Below, in pieces: positions 16,970 through 25,028 of a DNA stretch of 64,000 bases. The notes beneath the pieces were generated by a model. It was given only the letters and a program-made list of their open reading frames with translations. It was not told the origin of the DNA and made no database searches. The translations under genes and the position numbers were made by a program. Source of the stretch: Sinorhizobium numidicum (GTDB lineage: Bacteria > Pseudomonadota > Alphaproteobacteria > Rhizobiales > Rhizobiaceae); the NCBI RefSeq assembly GCF_029892045.1, contig NZ_CP120368.1, positions 246,001 through 310,000 on the forward strand, read 5' to 3'. Positions within the stretch are counted from its first letter, which is position 1, and each line of letters opens with the position of its first letter.

Positions 16970-17539
16970 ATGGTCAAGGTCATCGCTTCTTCTGTCCGCA
17001 AGGGCAACGTTCTCGACGTGGACGGCAAGCTCTATGTCGTACTCACCGCACAGAACTTCCACCCGGGCAAGGGCACGCCGGTCACGCAGGTCGACATGCG
17101 CCGCATTTCCGATGGCGTGAAGGTCTCCGAGCGTTACCGCACCACCGAGCAGGTCGAGCGCGCCTTCGTCGAGGATCGCGAGCATACCTTCCTTTATGAG
17201 GATGCCGAAGGCTTCCACTTCATGAACCCGGAAACCTACGATCAGCTCGTCATGTCGGCCGAGGACATCGGTGATCTAAAGGCCTATCTCCAGGAGGGCA
17301 TGGCCGTGATGTTGTCGATCCACGAAGGCATTGCGATCGCCATTGACCTGCCGCGTCACGTCATTCTCGAAATCACCGAGACCGAACCGGTGGTCAAGGG
17401 CCAGACGGCGTCCTCTTCCTACAAGCCGGCTGTTCTTTCGAATGGCGTCCGCACCCTGGTGCCGCCGCACATCCAGGCCGGCACCCGCGTCGTCATCGCG
17501 ACGGAAGACGGCTCCTACGTCGAGCGCGCCAAGGACTGA
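16970..17539 (+). CDS. efp: Translation elongation factor P
   Basis: A 189-residue EF-P, standard three beta-barrel domains. The modification loop [10 protein letters not shown] places lysine at position 34, the residue beta-lysylated by EpmA/EpmB, whose genes are adjacent and divergent. EF-P rescues ribosomes stalled at polyproline. The C-terminal signature is seen in [18 protein letters not shown] and [11 protein letters not shown]. The ATG at 16970 follows AAGGAAGA. A family A repeat and a hairpin lie downstream. Confidence 0.98.
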   Translation: MVKVIASSVRKGNVLDVDGKLYVVLTAQNFHPGKGTPVTQVDMRRISDGVKVSERYRTTEQVERAFVEDREHTFLYEDAEGFHFMNPETYDQLVMSAEDIGDLKAYLQEGMAVMLSIHEGIAIAIDLPRHVILEITETEPVVKGQTASSSYKPAVLSNGVRTLVPPHIQAGTRVVIATEDGSYVERAKD

Positions 17540-17540
17540 G

Positions 17541-17655
17541 CTAGCGCGGGATGAGGAAAAGTGTGCGCGGTTTTCCGCCCGCATCCCGCGCTAACTTATT
17601 AGAATCGATCACGTTCATGATTTTAGGTCGATCCGACCTAAAATCATCGTGATCT
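17541..17655. repeat. Palindromic intergenic repeat, family A, best-preserved copy
   Basis: Two nested hairpins. First, TAGCGCGGGATG (17542-17553) pairs with CATCCCGCGCTA (17582-17593) around GCGCGGTTTTCCGCCCGC. Second, GATCACG...ATGATTTTAGGTCG (17607-17630) pairs with CGACCTAAAATCAT...CGTGATC up to 17654. Other copies lie at 1322-1435, 13195-13259 and 38339-38395. Structure and intergenic location match rhizobial intergenic mosaic elements (RIME); naming by recall. The rest of the 17540-17846 gap holds a hairpin and the cfa leader. Confidence 0.72.
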
Positions 17656-17681
17656 AGCGCTCGCCACAATCTAGGAAAATC

Positions 17682-17708
17682 GGGGACGGCAGCGGAACTG
17701 CCGTCCCC
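17682..17708 (+). terminator. Hairpin downstream of efp
   Basis: An 11-bp perfect stem, GGGGACGGCAG / CTGCCGTCCCC, with a 5-base loop, followed by GTTGTCGTTT. It lies about 145 bases after the efp stop, beyond the family A repeat. It probably ends the efp transcript; the T-run is interrupted. Confidence 0.6.
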
Positions 17709-17846
17709 GTTGTCGTTTCAGCGGTCTCGCGCAACTCACGATGTAAGCGCGAAACAGTGCAAAATTGGCGTGCATTTTGTCTGCTCGATGCTAGGGTCAC
17801 ACCCTACGTGCCGCCATCGGGGAGCGGGACGAGAGCGAGGCACTGC

Positions 17847-19088
17847 ATGTTCCCACTGTCGCATATGATGAAGTCGTTCATTCGCAAGGGCAGCCTGACG
17901 GTGATCGATGCCGATGGCAAACGCCATGTCTTCGCCGGCGAGCCCGGACCGAGCGTGACGATGCGGCTGACAGACAAGCGACTTTATCGGAGCCTCGTCT
18001 TCAATGCCGAGCTCGCCGCTGGCGAGGCCTACATGGACGGCACCATGCGATTCGAGGAGGGATCGACGCTTAGGGATTTCCTCACGCTGTTCTCGATCAA
18101 CCGCCTGTCGCTCGGTTCCTATCCGATCCAGAAGCTGCTCCGCGCGATCAAGATGCGTTTCCGCAAGCGCCAGCAGGCAAACCCGAAGGGCAAGGCGCAG
18201 CAGAACGTTGCGCACCATTACGATCTCGGCAACAATTTCTATAAGCTCTTCCTTGACGAGAACATGCTCTATTCATGCGCCTATTTTCGCGAGCCGCATG
18301 AGACGCTCGAGGCGGCGCAGCGCAACAAGCTGAGACTGCTGGCGGCAAAACTCTGCCTGAAGCCGGGAATGAAGGTGCTCGACATCGGCTGCGGCTGGGG
18401 CGATCTGGCGCTCTACCTGGCGGCGCTCGAAAACGTCGAGGTTCTTGGTGTCACTCTGTCCAAGGAGCAGCAGGCACTCGCTTCCGAGCGGGCTCGTGCG
18501 GCGGGCTTGGCCGGCCGGGTGCGTTTCGAACTCAAAGACTATCGCGACGTCGAGGGGCCCTTCGACCGGATCGTTTCCGTCGGCATGTTCGAGCATGTTG
18601 GCGTCCATCACTATGACGAGTTCTTCAAGAAGCTGAACGCGTTGATGCCGGATGACGGGATTGCCGTGCTGCATTCGATCGGCCATATGAGCCCGCCCGG
18701 AATGGCAAGCTCTTGGCTGCGCAAGTACATCTTTCCCGGTGCCTATTCGCCGGCGCTCTCGGAAGTCTTCGAGGTCGTCGAGCGCAACAGTCTGTGGGTT
18801 ACCGATCTCGAATTCCTGCGTGTGCACTACGCAACGACGCTTGCGCATTGGGGCGAGCGCTTCGAGAAGAACCGCGACAAGGTGATCGCGATGTACGACG
18901 AGCGCTTCGCCAGGATGTGGGAGTTCTATCTGATCAGCGCCGAGATGATGTTCCGCACCGGCAGCCAACTCGTCTTCCATATGCAGCTATCGCGCTCGCG
19001 CGATGCCGCACCGATCGTGCGCGACTACATCACCGACCGCCAGCGCGCCTATATCGAGCAGGAAAACACACTCAACCTGTTAGTTTGA
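17847..19088 (+). CDS. cfa: Cyclopropane-fatty-acyl-phospholipid synthase
   Basis: A 413-residue SAM-dependent methyltransferase of the CFA synthase family. It adds a methylene bridge to unsaturated acyl chains of membrane phospholipids. An N-terminal lipid-binding part (FNAELAAGEAYMDGTMRFEE) is followed by YDLGNNFYKLFLDENMLYSC, SAM motif I VLDIGCGWGDLALYLA near residue 177, and later EHVGVHHYDEFF with the catalytic-pocket Glu/His. The ATG at 17847 follows GAGCGAGG; the 30-residue upstream extension is not conserved-looking. Rhizobia often carry two cfa paralogues; this copy cannot be assigned to one. Confidence 0.95.
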   Translation: MFPLSHMMKSFIRKGSLTVIDADGKRHVFAGEPGPSVTMRLTDKRLYRSLVFNAELAAGEAYMDGTMRFEEGSTLRDFLTLFSINRLSLGSYPIQKLLRAIKMRFRKRQQANPKGKAQQNVAHHYDLGNNFYKLFLDENMLYSCAYFREPHETLEAAQRNKLRLLAAKLCLKPGMKVLDIGCGWGDLALYLAALENVEVLGVTLSKEQQALASERARAAGLAGRVRFELKDYRDVEGPFDRIVSVGMFEHVGVHHYDEFFKKLNALMPDDGIAVLHSIGHMSPPGMASSWLRKYIFPGAYSPALSEVFEVVERNSLWVTDLEFLRVHYATTLAHWGERFEKNRDKVIAMYDERFARMWEFYLISAEMMFRTGSQLVFHMQLSRSRDAAPIVRDYITDRQRAYIEQENTLNLLV

Positions 19089-19216
19089 CAGTCCCTCTCG
19101 GGACCCCGTCTTCCTCGAGCTTCGCGGTCTGCAGTTGGGCGGACGCAATACCGGCGCGTCTCCGCGTCGGTAGGCTCTTTTCCATTGAGAATTGCGTGCA
19201 GCTTGGCATTTGCGCC

Positions 19217-19245
19217 TTGACGCTCGCTGACGCGGTTTCTATTTT
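19217..19245 (+). promoter_or_regulatory. Candidate mbfA promoter
   Basis: TTGACG (19217-19222), a 17-base spacer and TATTTT (19240-19245). The -10 element runs into the Irr-type box (19244-19260), so a bound repressor would cover the -10 region and the start of transcription. Confidence 0.6.
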
Positions 19246-19260
19246 TAGAATTATTCTAAA
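19244..19260. promoter_or_regulatory. ICE/Irr-box palindrome
   Basis: TTTAGAA-TTA-TTCTAAA, a perfect 7+3+7 palindrome. It resembles the iron-control element bound by Irr in rhizobia and Agrobacterium. It lies 14 bases upstream of the mbfA start, over the predicted -10/start-site region. Expected effect: repression at low iron and release when iron and haem are high. Confidence 0.8.
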
Positions 19261-19274
19261 CAAGGTTCTTGCTG

Positions 19275-20258
19275 ATGTTTTCCCGCCTTTTCTCCCGTTC
19301 CAAGCGTCCGTTCCTTTCCTTGAGCGAACAGGAAATCCTCGCGCTGGCGATCTCGGCGGAAGAGGATGACGGTCGCATCTATCTGGCCTATGCCGATGCG
19401 CTGCGCGGGAAATATCCGCACTCCGCCAGGGTCTTCGAGGACATGGCGGAAGAGGAAAGTCATCACCGGCAGGCGCTGATCGATCTGCATGTGGCCCGCT
19501 TCGGCAACCGCATTCCGCTTATCCGTCGCGAGCACGTGCGCGACTTTCCGGAGCGTAAGCCCGACTGGCTGATTGCCGAGATGCCGATCGAAAAGGCGCG
19601 CGATGAAGCGGAGGCCATGGAGGCGACGGCCCACCGCTTCTATGTGCAAGCGGCGGCGCGCACCCGTGACGCGGCAACGCGCAAACTCTTGGGAGACCTG
19701 GCGATTGCCGAAAAGACGCATGAATCGCTCGCCCGCCGCCTTGGCCAGAAGCATGCGCCTGAGGATGTGCGCGAGGAGGAGGATCAGACCGCCCGCCGCC
19801 AAATCATCCTCACCTATGTGCAGCCGGGTCTCGCCGGGCTGATGGACGGCTCGGTCTCGACGCTCGCGCCGATCTTCGCCGCCGCCTTCGCCACCCAGGA
19901 CACATGGCAGACCTTTCTCGTCGGGCTCTCCGCCTCCGTCGGCGCGGGCATTTCCATGGGTTTCACCGAAGCCGCCCATGACGACGGCAAGCTTTCCGGC
20001 CGTGGTTCGCCGGTCAAGCGAGGCCTTGCCTCCGGCACCATGACCGCGCTCGGCGGCCTCGGCCATGCGCTCCCCTACCTGATCCCACATTTCTGGACGG
20101 CGACGGCGACGGCGGTCGCGATCGTTTTCTTCGAACTCTGGGCGATTGCCTTCATCCAGAACCGCTACATGGAGACGCCTTTCCTGCGGGCGGCCTTCCA
20201 GGTCGTGCTCGGCGGCGGCCTGGTGCTTGCGGCAGGCGTGTTGATCGGCAACGCGTGA
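19275..20258 (+). CDS. mbfA: Membrane-bound ferritin-like iron exporter MbfA (Er-VIT1)
   Basis: A 327-residue fusion of an N-terminal rubrerythrin-like di-iron domain (about residues 1-145) and a C-terminal VIT1-like membrane domain (about 175-327). Di-iron ligands are seen in AISAEEDDGRIY, MAEEESHHRQAL and the later ATAHRFYVQAA/AEKTHESLARR helices. MbfA exports iron across the inner membrane and protects against iron and peroxide. The ATG at 19275 follows CAAGG; a TTG 6 bases upstream is less likely. The Irr box in the promoter fits the known Irr-mbfA control. A strong bidirectional terminator follows. Confidence 0.95.
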   Translation: MFSRLFSRSKRPFLSLSEQEILALAISAEEDDGRIYLAYADALRGKYPHSARVFEDMAEEESHHRQALIDLHVARFGNRIPLIRREHVRDFPERKPDWLIAEMPIEKARDEAEAMEATAHRFYVQAAARTRDAATRKLLGDLAIAEKTHESLARRLGQKHAPEDVREEEDQTARRQIILTYVQPGLAGLMDGSVSTLAPIFAAAFATQDTWQTFLVGLSASVGAGISMGFTEAAHDDGKLSGRGSPVKRGLASGTMTALGGLGHALPYLIPHFWTATATAVAIVFFELWAIAFIQNRYMETPFLRAAFQVVLGGGLVLAAGVLIGNA

Positions 20259-20267
20259 TGACATGAA

Positions 20268-20295
20268 AAAGGGCCGCTGAGCGGCCCTTTTTTTT
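20268..20295. terminator. Rho-independent terminator shared by mbfA and the convergent gene
   Basis: Stem GGGCCGC / GCGGCCC with loop TGA, followed by eight T on the plus strand and preceded by a run of A that serves as the T-run on the minus strand. It sits 12 bases after the mbfA stop and 21 bases from the stop of the BTLCP gene. Confidence 0.9.
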
Positions 20296-20315
20296 GAAAG
20301 AGCGATGTCTGTCGA

Positions 20316-20936
20316 TCAGTTGCCGACCGAGCCGACGAGCACTTCTGCGCCGTTGTCGATGGTCACCCAACGGCCGCTGTTGGAGGACGCCTGGCGCTTC
20401 AGGTAGCGGTATGGCGTGCGGGTCCACAACTTCACGCTGTTTTCGAGATTGTCGAGGATGAAGTCGCCCTGGGCGGTGCGCAGCGTCAGCACCGCATGGC
20501 CCTCGCCATCAGGTTTGCGGACGACAGTCATAAGCAGGTTGCCGGCGGAAAAGCCCTTCCGCATCAGGCGTCTGCGCTTTTCGAGCGCGAAATCTTCGCA
20601 ATCGCCTTGAGCGGTCGGGTAGGACCAGATCTCGTCCCTGCCATGCAGCTGTTGATCGGTGACCGGCGCGATCTCGCGGTTGACCGCGGCATTGACCTGG
20701 CGGATAGCCGCCCAGCCACGCTCCGTGACGCGTGGTGCGACAGTTGCCTTTGACCGGACGCCGCATTCGCGCCGGTGCTGCTGACAAAACTCGTAATGCC
20801 CGATCGGCTGCGACGTTGCCGAGCCGGTCTGCATCCAAGGAGAGGCTCCCGCCTGTGCGGGAATTGCCGTATTTGCTGAAATGAAAACTGCGCAGAATGC
20901 CGCGATACTTGCCTTAACCCCGGTCCAAGACGTCAT
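20316..20936 (-). CDS. BTLCP (LapG-like) transglutaminase-type cysteine proteinase, exported
   Basis: A 206-residue periplasmic protein of the bacterial transglutaminase-like cysteine proteinase family, the family of LapG, which cleaves large adhesins. The signal peptide runs from the ATG at 20936 (GVKASIAAFCAVFISANTAI, cleavage near AQA). The catalytic triad is visible: C113 in GDCEDFALEKRR, H147 in GEGHAVLT and D162 in FILDNL. Two further cysteines (C51, C58) may form a disulfide. No LapD-like gene is nearby, so regulation by c-di-GMP is not shown. A longer frame up to 21050 has no signal-like start. Confidence 0.85.
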   Translation of the reverse strand: MTSWTGVKASIAAFCAVFISANTAIPAQAGASPWMQTGSATSQPIGHYEFCQQHRRECGVRSKATVAPRVTERGWAAIRQVNAAVNREIAPVTDQQLHGRDEIWSYPTAQGDCEDFALEKRRRLMRKGFSAGNLLMTVVRKPDGEGHAVLTLRTAQGDFILDNLENSVKLWTRTPYRYLKRQASSNSGRWVTIDNGAEVLVGSVGN

Positions 20937-21210
20937 ACAGATCCCCTGCAACGCGGCGACCGGCTCTTTCTGTCCGGACCTGTCCGCGCAATCCTGAGTT
21001 GACGACAGCTTTTGTAGGTCTTCCCCTAGCGCTGCTCTAATCGTTAACAAAGAGTTAATAGCGTCGGATCGCTTGAGTCAATCTTCAGATTTGGGCATCC
21101 GCCTTTATGGTTAAGGCGGCGAGCGAAAGTCAGGGCAAATCCCTGCCCGGTATGGATCCGTGCGGCGCTTCGGCGAGCTGTCGATTGGCGCCCGTGATCA
21201 GGCTTCTTGA

Positions 21211-22017
21211 TCAGGCCTTTAGAAGCATGGCGCCGATCGCCTGTTTCAATTTGGCAATGTCCTCCTCGCGCGACAACCGATGGTCGCCGTCGCGAATGAG
21301 GGTCATGACGACGTCGTCGGCCGGCATATGTTCCATCAGCCTTAGCGCATGCGTGTAAGGCACATCCGGATCACGCATCCCCTGGAGAATGTGTACGGGG
21401 CATCCCGTTTCGATAGGCCCGGTGAGCACGCGGTTGTCACGGCCGTCCTCGATCAAGGCGCGGGTGAAGATATTCGGCTCAGGGCTGTATTCCGATGCCT
21501 CCTCGAAATAGCTTCTTTCGGCGAGCGAGGCTATTTCGGCCGCGGTGAGATTGGGCTCAATCAGTTCGGCGGTGAAATCCGGGGCCGGGGCAATCAGGAC
21601 GAGGCCGGCGACGCGCGCCGCTTCGCCCCGTCGCCTGAGTTCCTGAACTAGGCGCAGGGCGATCCAGGCGCCCATCGAGGAGCCGACGATGATCATGCGG
21701 GCGACTGCGGCGTGATCAATGACGGCGAGCCCTTCTTCGACCCACCGCGAGATCGTGCCGTCCCGGAAGTCGCCTCCGGATGCGCCGTGGCCGGAATAGT
21801 CGAAGCGAACGCAGTCCGTTCCGACCGCCCGCGCATAGCGTTCTAGCTCGACAGCCTTCGTGCCGGTCATATCGGAACGATAGCCACCGAACCAGACGAA
21901 TGCCGGGTGTTTCGAGGCCGGCTCGGCGCGGAAAATTCGCATGGCAATGCTGCGGGCTCCCAGATCCTCGCCCACCTCGATCCGGGTGATTTCGGTGTCG
22001 GCTGACGTCATGGACAT
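21211..22017 (-). CDS. Alpha/beta hydrolase
   Basis: A 268-residue serine hydrolase of the alpha/beta fold. The oxyanion region is FVWFGGYRSDMTGTK near residue 42 and the nucleophile elbow GSSMG near residue 114. An acidic residue lies near GMRDPDVPY and the catalytic His in GDHRLSREED near the end. It resembles palmitoyl-protein-thioesterase/ABHD10-like hydrolases. The ATG at 22017 follows AGAGGA. It is divergent from infC, with about 220 bases between. Substrate unknown. Confidence 0.85.
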   Translation of the reverse strand: MSMTSADTEITRIEVGEDLGARSIAMRIFRAEPASKHPAFVWFGGYRSDMTGTKAVELERYARAVGTDCVRFDYSGHGASGGDFRDGTISRWVEEGLAVIDHAAVARMIIVGSSMGAWIALRLVQELRRRGEAARVAGLVLIAPAPDFTAELIEPNLTAAEIASLAERSYFEEASEYSPEPNIFTRALIEDGRDNRVLTGPIETGCPVHILQGMRDPDVPYTHALRLMEHMPADDVVMTLIRDGDHRLSREEDIAKLKQAIGAMLLKA

Positions 22018-22237
22018 CGATATTCCTCTAAAAGCATCTGTCTCGGGCGGATTTCCTTCTAAAACAGATTCGTCTATGCTTCGACAGAGGGTGATTTTCC
22101 TTGTGGGCCATGCTATTGACTCTGGCGCCGCAATTCACACATTGCCGTCAGTGACAGTTTCAAGCGCTTAGTTTGAGATCGCGCTGACCGTTTAATCGGA
22201 TCACAAGACACGTAAACAGCTCGAGGAGAGTACGACC

Positions 22238-22774
22238 ATTCGCAGACCGTTCAAAGCGGACGCCCCAGTTAAAGAGGGGCCGCGCTCAAACAAGGAAATC
22301 CGGGTCCCCCGGGTCCAGCTTATCGATGCCGAAGGCCAGAATGTCGGCGCCGTTCCGATCGACCAGGCGCTCCGCATGGCGGAAGAGGCCGGTCTTGATC
22401 TGGTAGAGATCGCACCGAATTCCGAACCGCCGGTGTGCAAGATTCTCGATTTGGGCAAGCTGAAATACGCGAACCAGAAGAAGGCCGCGGAAGCGCGCAA
22501 GAAGCAGAAGATCGTCGAGGTCAAGGAAATCAAAATGCGCCCGAACATCGACACCCACGATTACGAGGTGAAGATGAAGGCCATGAACCGCTTCTTCGAA
22601 GAGGGCGACAAGGTCAAGGTGACGCTGAAGTTCCGTGGTCGCGAAATGGCTCACCAGGAACTCGGCATGAAGCTTCTGCTTCAGGTGAAGGATGATACCC
22701 AGGCGATCGCCAAGGTTGAAGCCGAACCGAAGCTCGAGGGCCGCCAGATGATGATGGTGCTTGCGCCGAAGTGA
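22238..22774 (+). CDS. infC: Translation initiation factor IF-3 (AUU start)
   Basis: A 178-residue IF-3. Conserved sequence starts upstream of the first ATG: from ATT at 22238 the frame reads [20 protein letters not shown], the typical alphaproteobacterial IF-3 N-terminus. The frame has a stop (TAA at 22193) and no ATG/GTG/TTG between that stop and 22238. ATT follows GAGGAGAG by 7 bases. The rare AUU start is a hallmark of infC, because IF-3 discriminates against it and so represses its own translation. The C-terminal domain ([19 protein letters not shown]) is complete. It is the first gene of the infC-rpmI-rplT-pheS-pheT block. Confidence 0.96.
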   Translation: MRRPFKADAPVKEGPRSNKEIRVPRVQLIDAEGQNVGAVPIDQALRMAEEAGLDLVEIAPNSEPPVCKILDLGKLKYANQKKAAEARKKQKIVEVKEIKMRPNIDTHDYEVKMKAMNRFFEEGDKVKVTLKFRGREMAHQELGMKLLLQVKDDTQAIAKVEAEPKLEGRQMMMVLAPK

Positions 22775-22815
22775 TCGATGCCGGCGGCATTGAAGATCAG
22801 CGAAGTTTGATGAGA

Positions 22816-22843
22816 AGCCGCCGCTCCGGCGGCTTTTCTTTTT
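22816..22843 (+). terminator. Terminator downstream of infC
   Basis: Stem AGCCGCCG / CGGCGGCT, loop CTC, then TTTCTTTTT. It sits 41 bases after the infC stop. The following 213 bases before rpmI must then hold a separate promoter; I do not see a clear one. Confidence 0.85.
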
Positions 22844-23056
22844 ATGACCGGCGCCATTCTGTCAGTGTAGCGGTCGGTTTCGATACGGATCTTCGCACTT
22901 GCGGCGGGCTTCTTCGTTTGCCGGCTTGCGCTTTTTAGGATGTGCGGGTATAAGCCCCCGTCCGAACGGTCCGGCAGGGCATGCCGTGGCCGTTCTTAAC
23001 GCTGGAAATGGGCTTCGTCTGCCTGTTTCGCATATCAAGAACAATGGAGTAGCAAA

Positions 23057-23260
23057 ATGCCCAAGATGAAGACGAAATCGTCTGCCAAGAAGCGGTTCAA
23101 AGTCACCGCTACCGGCAAGGTTCGAGCTGCTGCGGCTGGCAAGCGCCACGGCATGATCAAGCGGTCCAACAAGTTTATTCGCGACGCACGCGGAACCATG
23201 GTTCTCGCCGAAGCAGATGGCAAGAAGGTCGTCAAGAACTACCTGCCTAATGGTCTTTAA
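23057..23260 (+). CDS. rpmI: 50S ribosomal protein L35
   Basis: A 67-residue L35, normal length. It opens with [20 protein letters not shown] and ends in the typical NYLPNGL, very basic throughout. It binds 23S rRNA in the large subunit. A GGAG ribosome site lies 7 bases before the ATG. It lies 36 bases before rplT, the conserved bacterial pairing, and after infC. Confidence 0.98.
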   Translation: MPKMKTKSSAKKRFKVTATGKVRAAAAGKRHGMIKRSNKFIRDARGTMVLAEADGKKVVKNYLPNGL

Positions 23261-23296
23261 GACGTCTGGCGATTTGGATTTTAAGGAGATCATGAC

Positions 23297-23701
23297 ATGG
23301 CACGTGTAAAACGCGGCGTAACCGCTCACGCCAAGCACAAGAAGACGCTGAAGGCCGCCAAGGGTTTCTACGGCCGTCGCAAGAACACCATCCGCGCAGC
23401 GAAGGCAGCGGTTGACCGTTCCAAGCAATTTGCCTATCGCGACCGTAAGGTCAACAAGCGCAACTTCCGCGCGCTTTGGATCCAGCGCATCAACGCTGCT
23501 GTCCGCGAATTCGGCTTGACCTATGGCCGCTTCATCGACGGTCTGAACAAGGCTGGCATCGAAGTCGACCGCAAGGTTCTGTCCGACATGGCTATCCATG
23601 AACCGGCAGCATTCGGTGCCCTCGTCGAAGCTTCCAAGAAGGCGCTCGCCTATCTCAAGGACGCCGGCACGGCAAACGAGTTTGAAAGCGCTGTCCGTTA
23701 A
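23297..23701 (+). CDS. rplT: 50S ribosomal protein L20
   Basis: A 134-residue L20, normal length. It has the basic N-terminal extension ([20 protein letters not shown]) that threads into 23S rRNA, and the globular C-terminal domain ([20 protein letters not shown]). In many bacteria L20 also represses its own operon by binding the leader RNA; no such structure was identified here. The ATG follows AAGGAG. A terminator lies about 40 bases downstream, before pheS. Confidence 0.98.
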   Translation: MARVKRGVTAHAKHKKTLKAAKGFYGRRKNTIRAAKAAVDRSKQFAYRDRKVNKRNFRALWIQRINAAVREFGLTYGRFIDGLNKAGIEVDRKVLSDMAIHEPAAFGALVEASKKALAYLKDAGTANEFESAVR

Positions 23702-23740
23702 GCCAGCGTTTTCCCAAGACCGTTTCTGAAATTGTTGGGA

Positions 23741-23775
23741 AACCCGCGCTGGCAGGGCTGGCGCGGGTTTTTCTT
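23741..23775 (+). terminator. Terminator between rplT and pheS
   Basis: AACCCGCGC (23741-23749) pairs with GCGCGGGTT (23761-23769) around an 11-base loop, followed by a T-rich TTTTCTT. It ends the rpmI-rplT transcript, at least in part. pheS begins about 135 bases later. Confidence 0.85.
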
Positions 23776-23909
23776 GTTCGGCAGGCGCCCCGCCGACCGC
23801 AGATTCGGTTCGCTGCTTCCGGCGGGCGCCTGAGGTTGCAAGGCGATCACATTCCTGAAGATTTGAACCGATATAGAACCGAACCATTCCCGCATCGAGG
23901 CAAGACAGA

Positions 23910-24992
23910 ATGAGCGAACTGGAAACTTTGGAACGAACATTGCTGGCGGAAATCGATGCTGCCAACGACGAAGGGGCGATTGAGGCGGTGCGCGTCGGTG
24001 CGCTCGGTAAGAAAGGCTCGATTTCCGAACTCTTGAAGACGCTCGGCACGATGACGCCGGAAGAGCGCCAGACCCGCGGCGCCCAAATCAATGCGCTGAA
24101 GAACACCGTGACGGAGGCGATTTCCGCCCGCAAGTCGGCCTTGAGGGATGCGGCAATCGCCGAGCGGCTGGCGCGCGAAACGGTGGATATCAGTCTGCCC
24201 GTCCGCTCCTCACCCGTCGAGCGGGGCCGCATTCACCCGATCAGCCAGATCGTTGACGAAATCACCGCAATCTTCGGCGACATGGGCTTCTCAATCGCCG
24301 AGGGGCCGGACATCGAGACGGACTATTACAATTTCACGGCCCTGAACTTCCCGGAAGGTCACCCGGCCCGCGAGATGCACGACACCTTCTTCTTCCATCC
24401 GGATGAGAGGGGCGAACGCAAGGTGCTGCGAACCCACACCTCGCCGGTGCAGGTGCGCACGATGGAAGCGCAACAGCCGCCGATCCGCATCATCATCCCC
24501 GGCAAGACCTATCGGCAGGATTCCGATGCCACCCATTCGCCGATGTTCCACCAGGTCGAGGGCCTCGTGGTCGACAAGACGGCGAAAGTCGCTAACATGC
24601 GCTGGGTGCTCGAAGAATTCTGCAAAGCCTTCTTCGAGGTCGATCAGGTGACGATGCGGTTCCGCCCGTCCTTCTTCCCGTTCACCGAACCGTCCTTCGA
24701 GGTCGATATCCAGTGCGACCGCTCCGGACCGATCGTGAAGTTCGGCGAGGGGACGGACTGGATGGAAATCCTCGGTTGCGGCATGGTCCATCCGAACGTG
24801 CTTCGTGCGGGCGGTCTCGATCCCGACGAGTATCAGGGCTTTGCCTGGGGCATGGGCCTCGATCGCATCGCCATGTTGAAATACGGCATGCCGGACCTGC
24901 GCGACTTCTTCAACGCCGACGTCCGCTGGATGACCCATTACGGCTTCCGCCCGCTCGACATGCCGACGCTCTTCGGCGGCCTTTCGGCGTGA
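23910..24992 (+). CDS. pheS: Phenylalanyl-tRNA synthetase alpha subunit
   Basis: A 360-residue catalytic alpha subunit of the (alpha-beta)2 enzyme. The N-terminal coiled-coil (about residues 1-90) precedes the class II core. Visible landmarks are [19 protein letters not shown], the TSPVQVRTM region, motif 2 as [20 protein letters not shown] near 190-210, and motif 3 in [17 protein letters not shown] near 311-328. The alanine in FAWGMG fits the phenylalanine pocket. It forms an operon with pheT, 36 bases downstream. Confidence 0.98.
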   Translation: MSELETLERTLLAEIDAANDEGAIEAVRVGALGKKGSISELLKTLGTMTPEERQTRGAQINALKNTVTEAISARKSALRDAAIAERLARETVDISLPVRSSPVERGRIHPISQIVDEITAIFGDMGFSIAEGPDIETDYYNFTALNFPEGHPAREMHDTFFFHPDERGERKVLRTHTSPVQVRTMEAQQPPIRIIIPGKTYRQDSDATHSPMFHQVEGLVVDKTAKVANMRWVLEEFCKAFFEVDQVTMRFRPSFFPFTEPSFEVDIQCDRSGPIVKFGEGTDWMEILGCGMVHPNVLRAGGLDPDEYQGFAWGMGLDRIAMLKYGMPDLRDFFNADVRWMTHYGFRPLDMPTLFGGLSA

Positions 24993-25028
24993 TCGCTTGC
25001 TGAGAATTATTAGGACACAGGTGAAATC

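Noticed and set aside
22376..22774. infC starting at the first ATG (132 residues)
   Set aside because: It would remove most of the conserved N-terminal domain of IF-3; the AUU start with a good ribosome site restores it.
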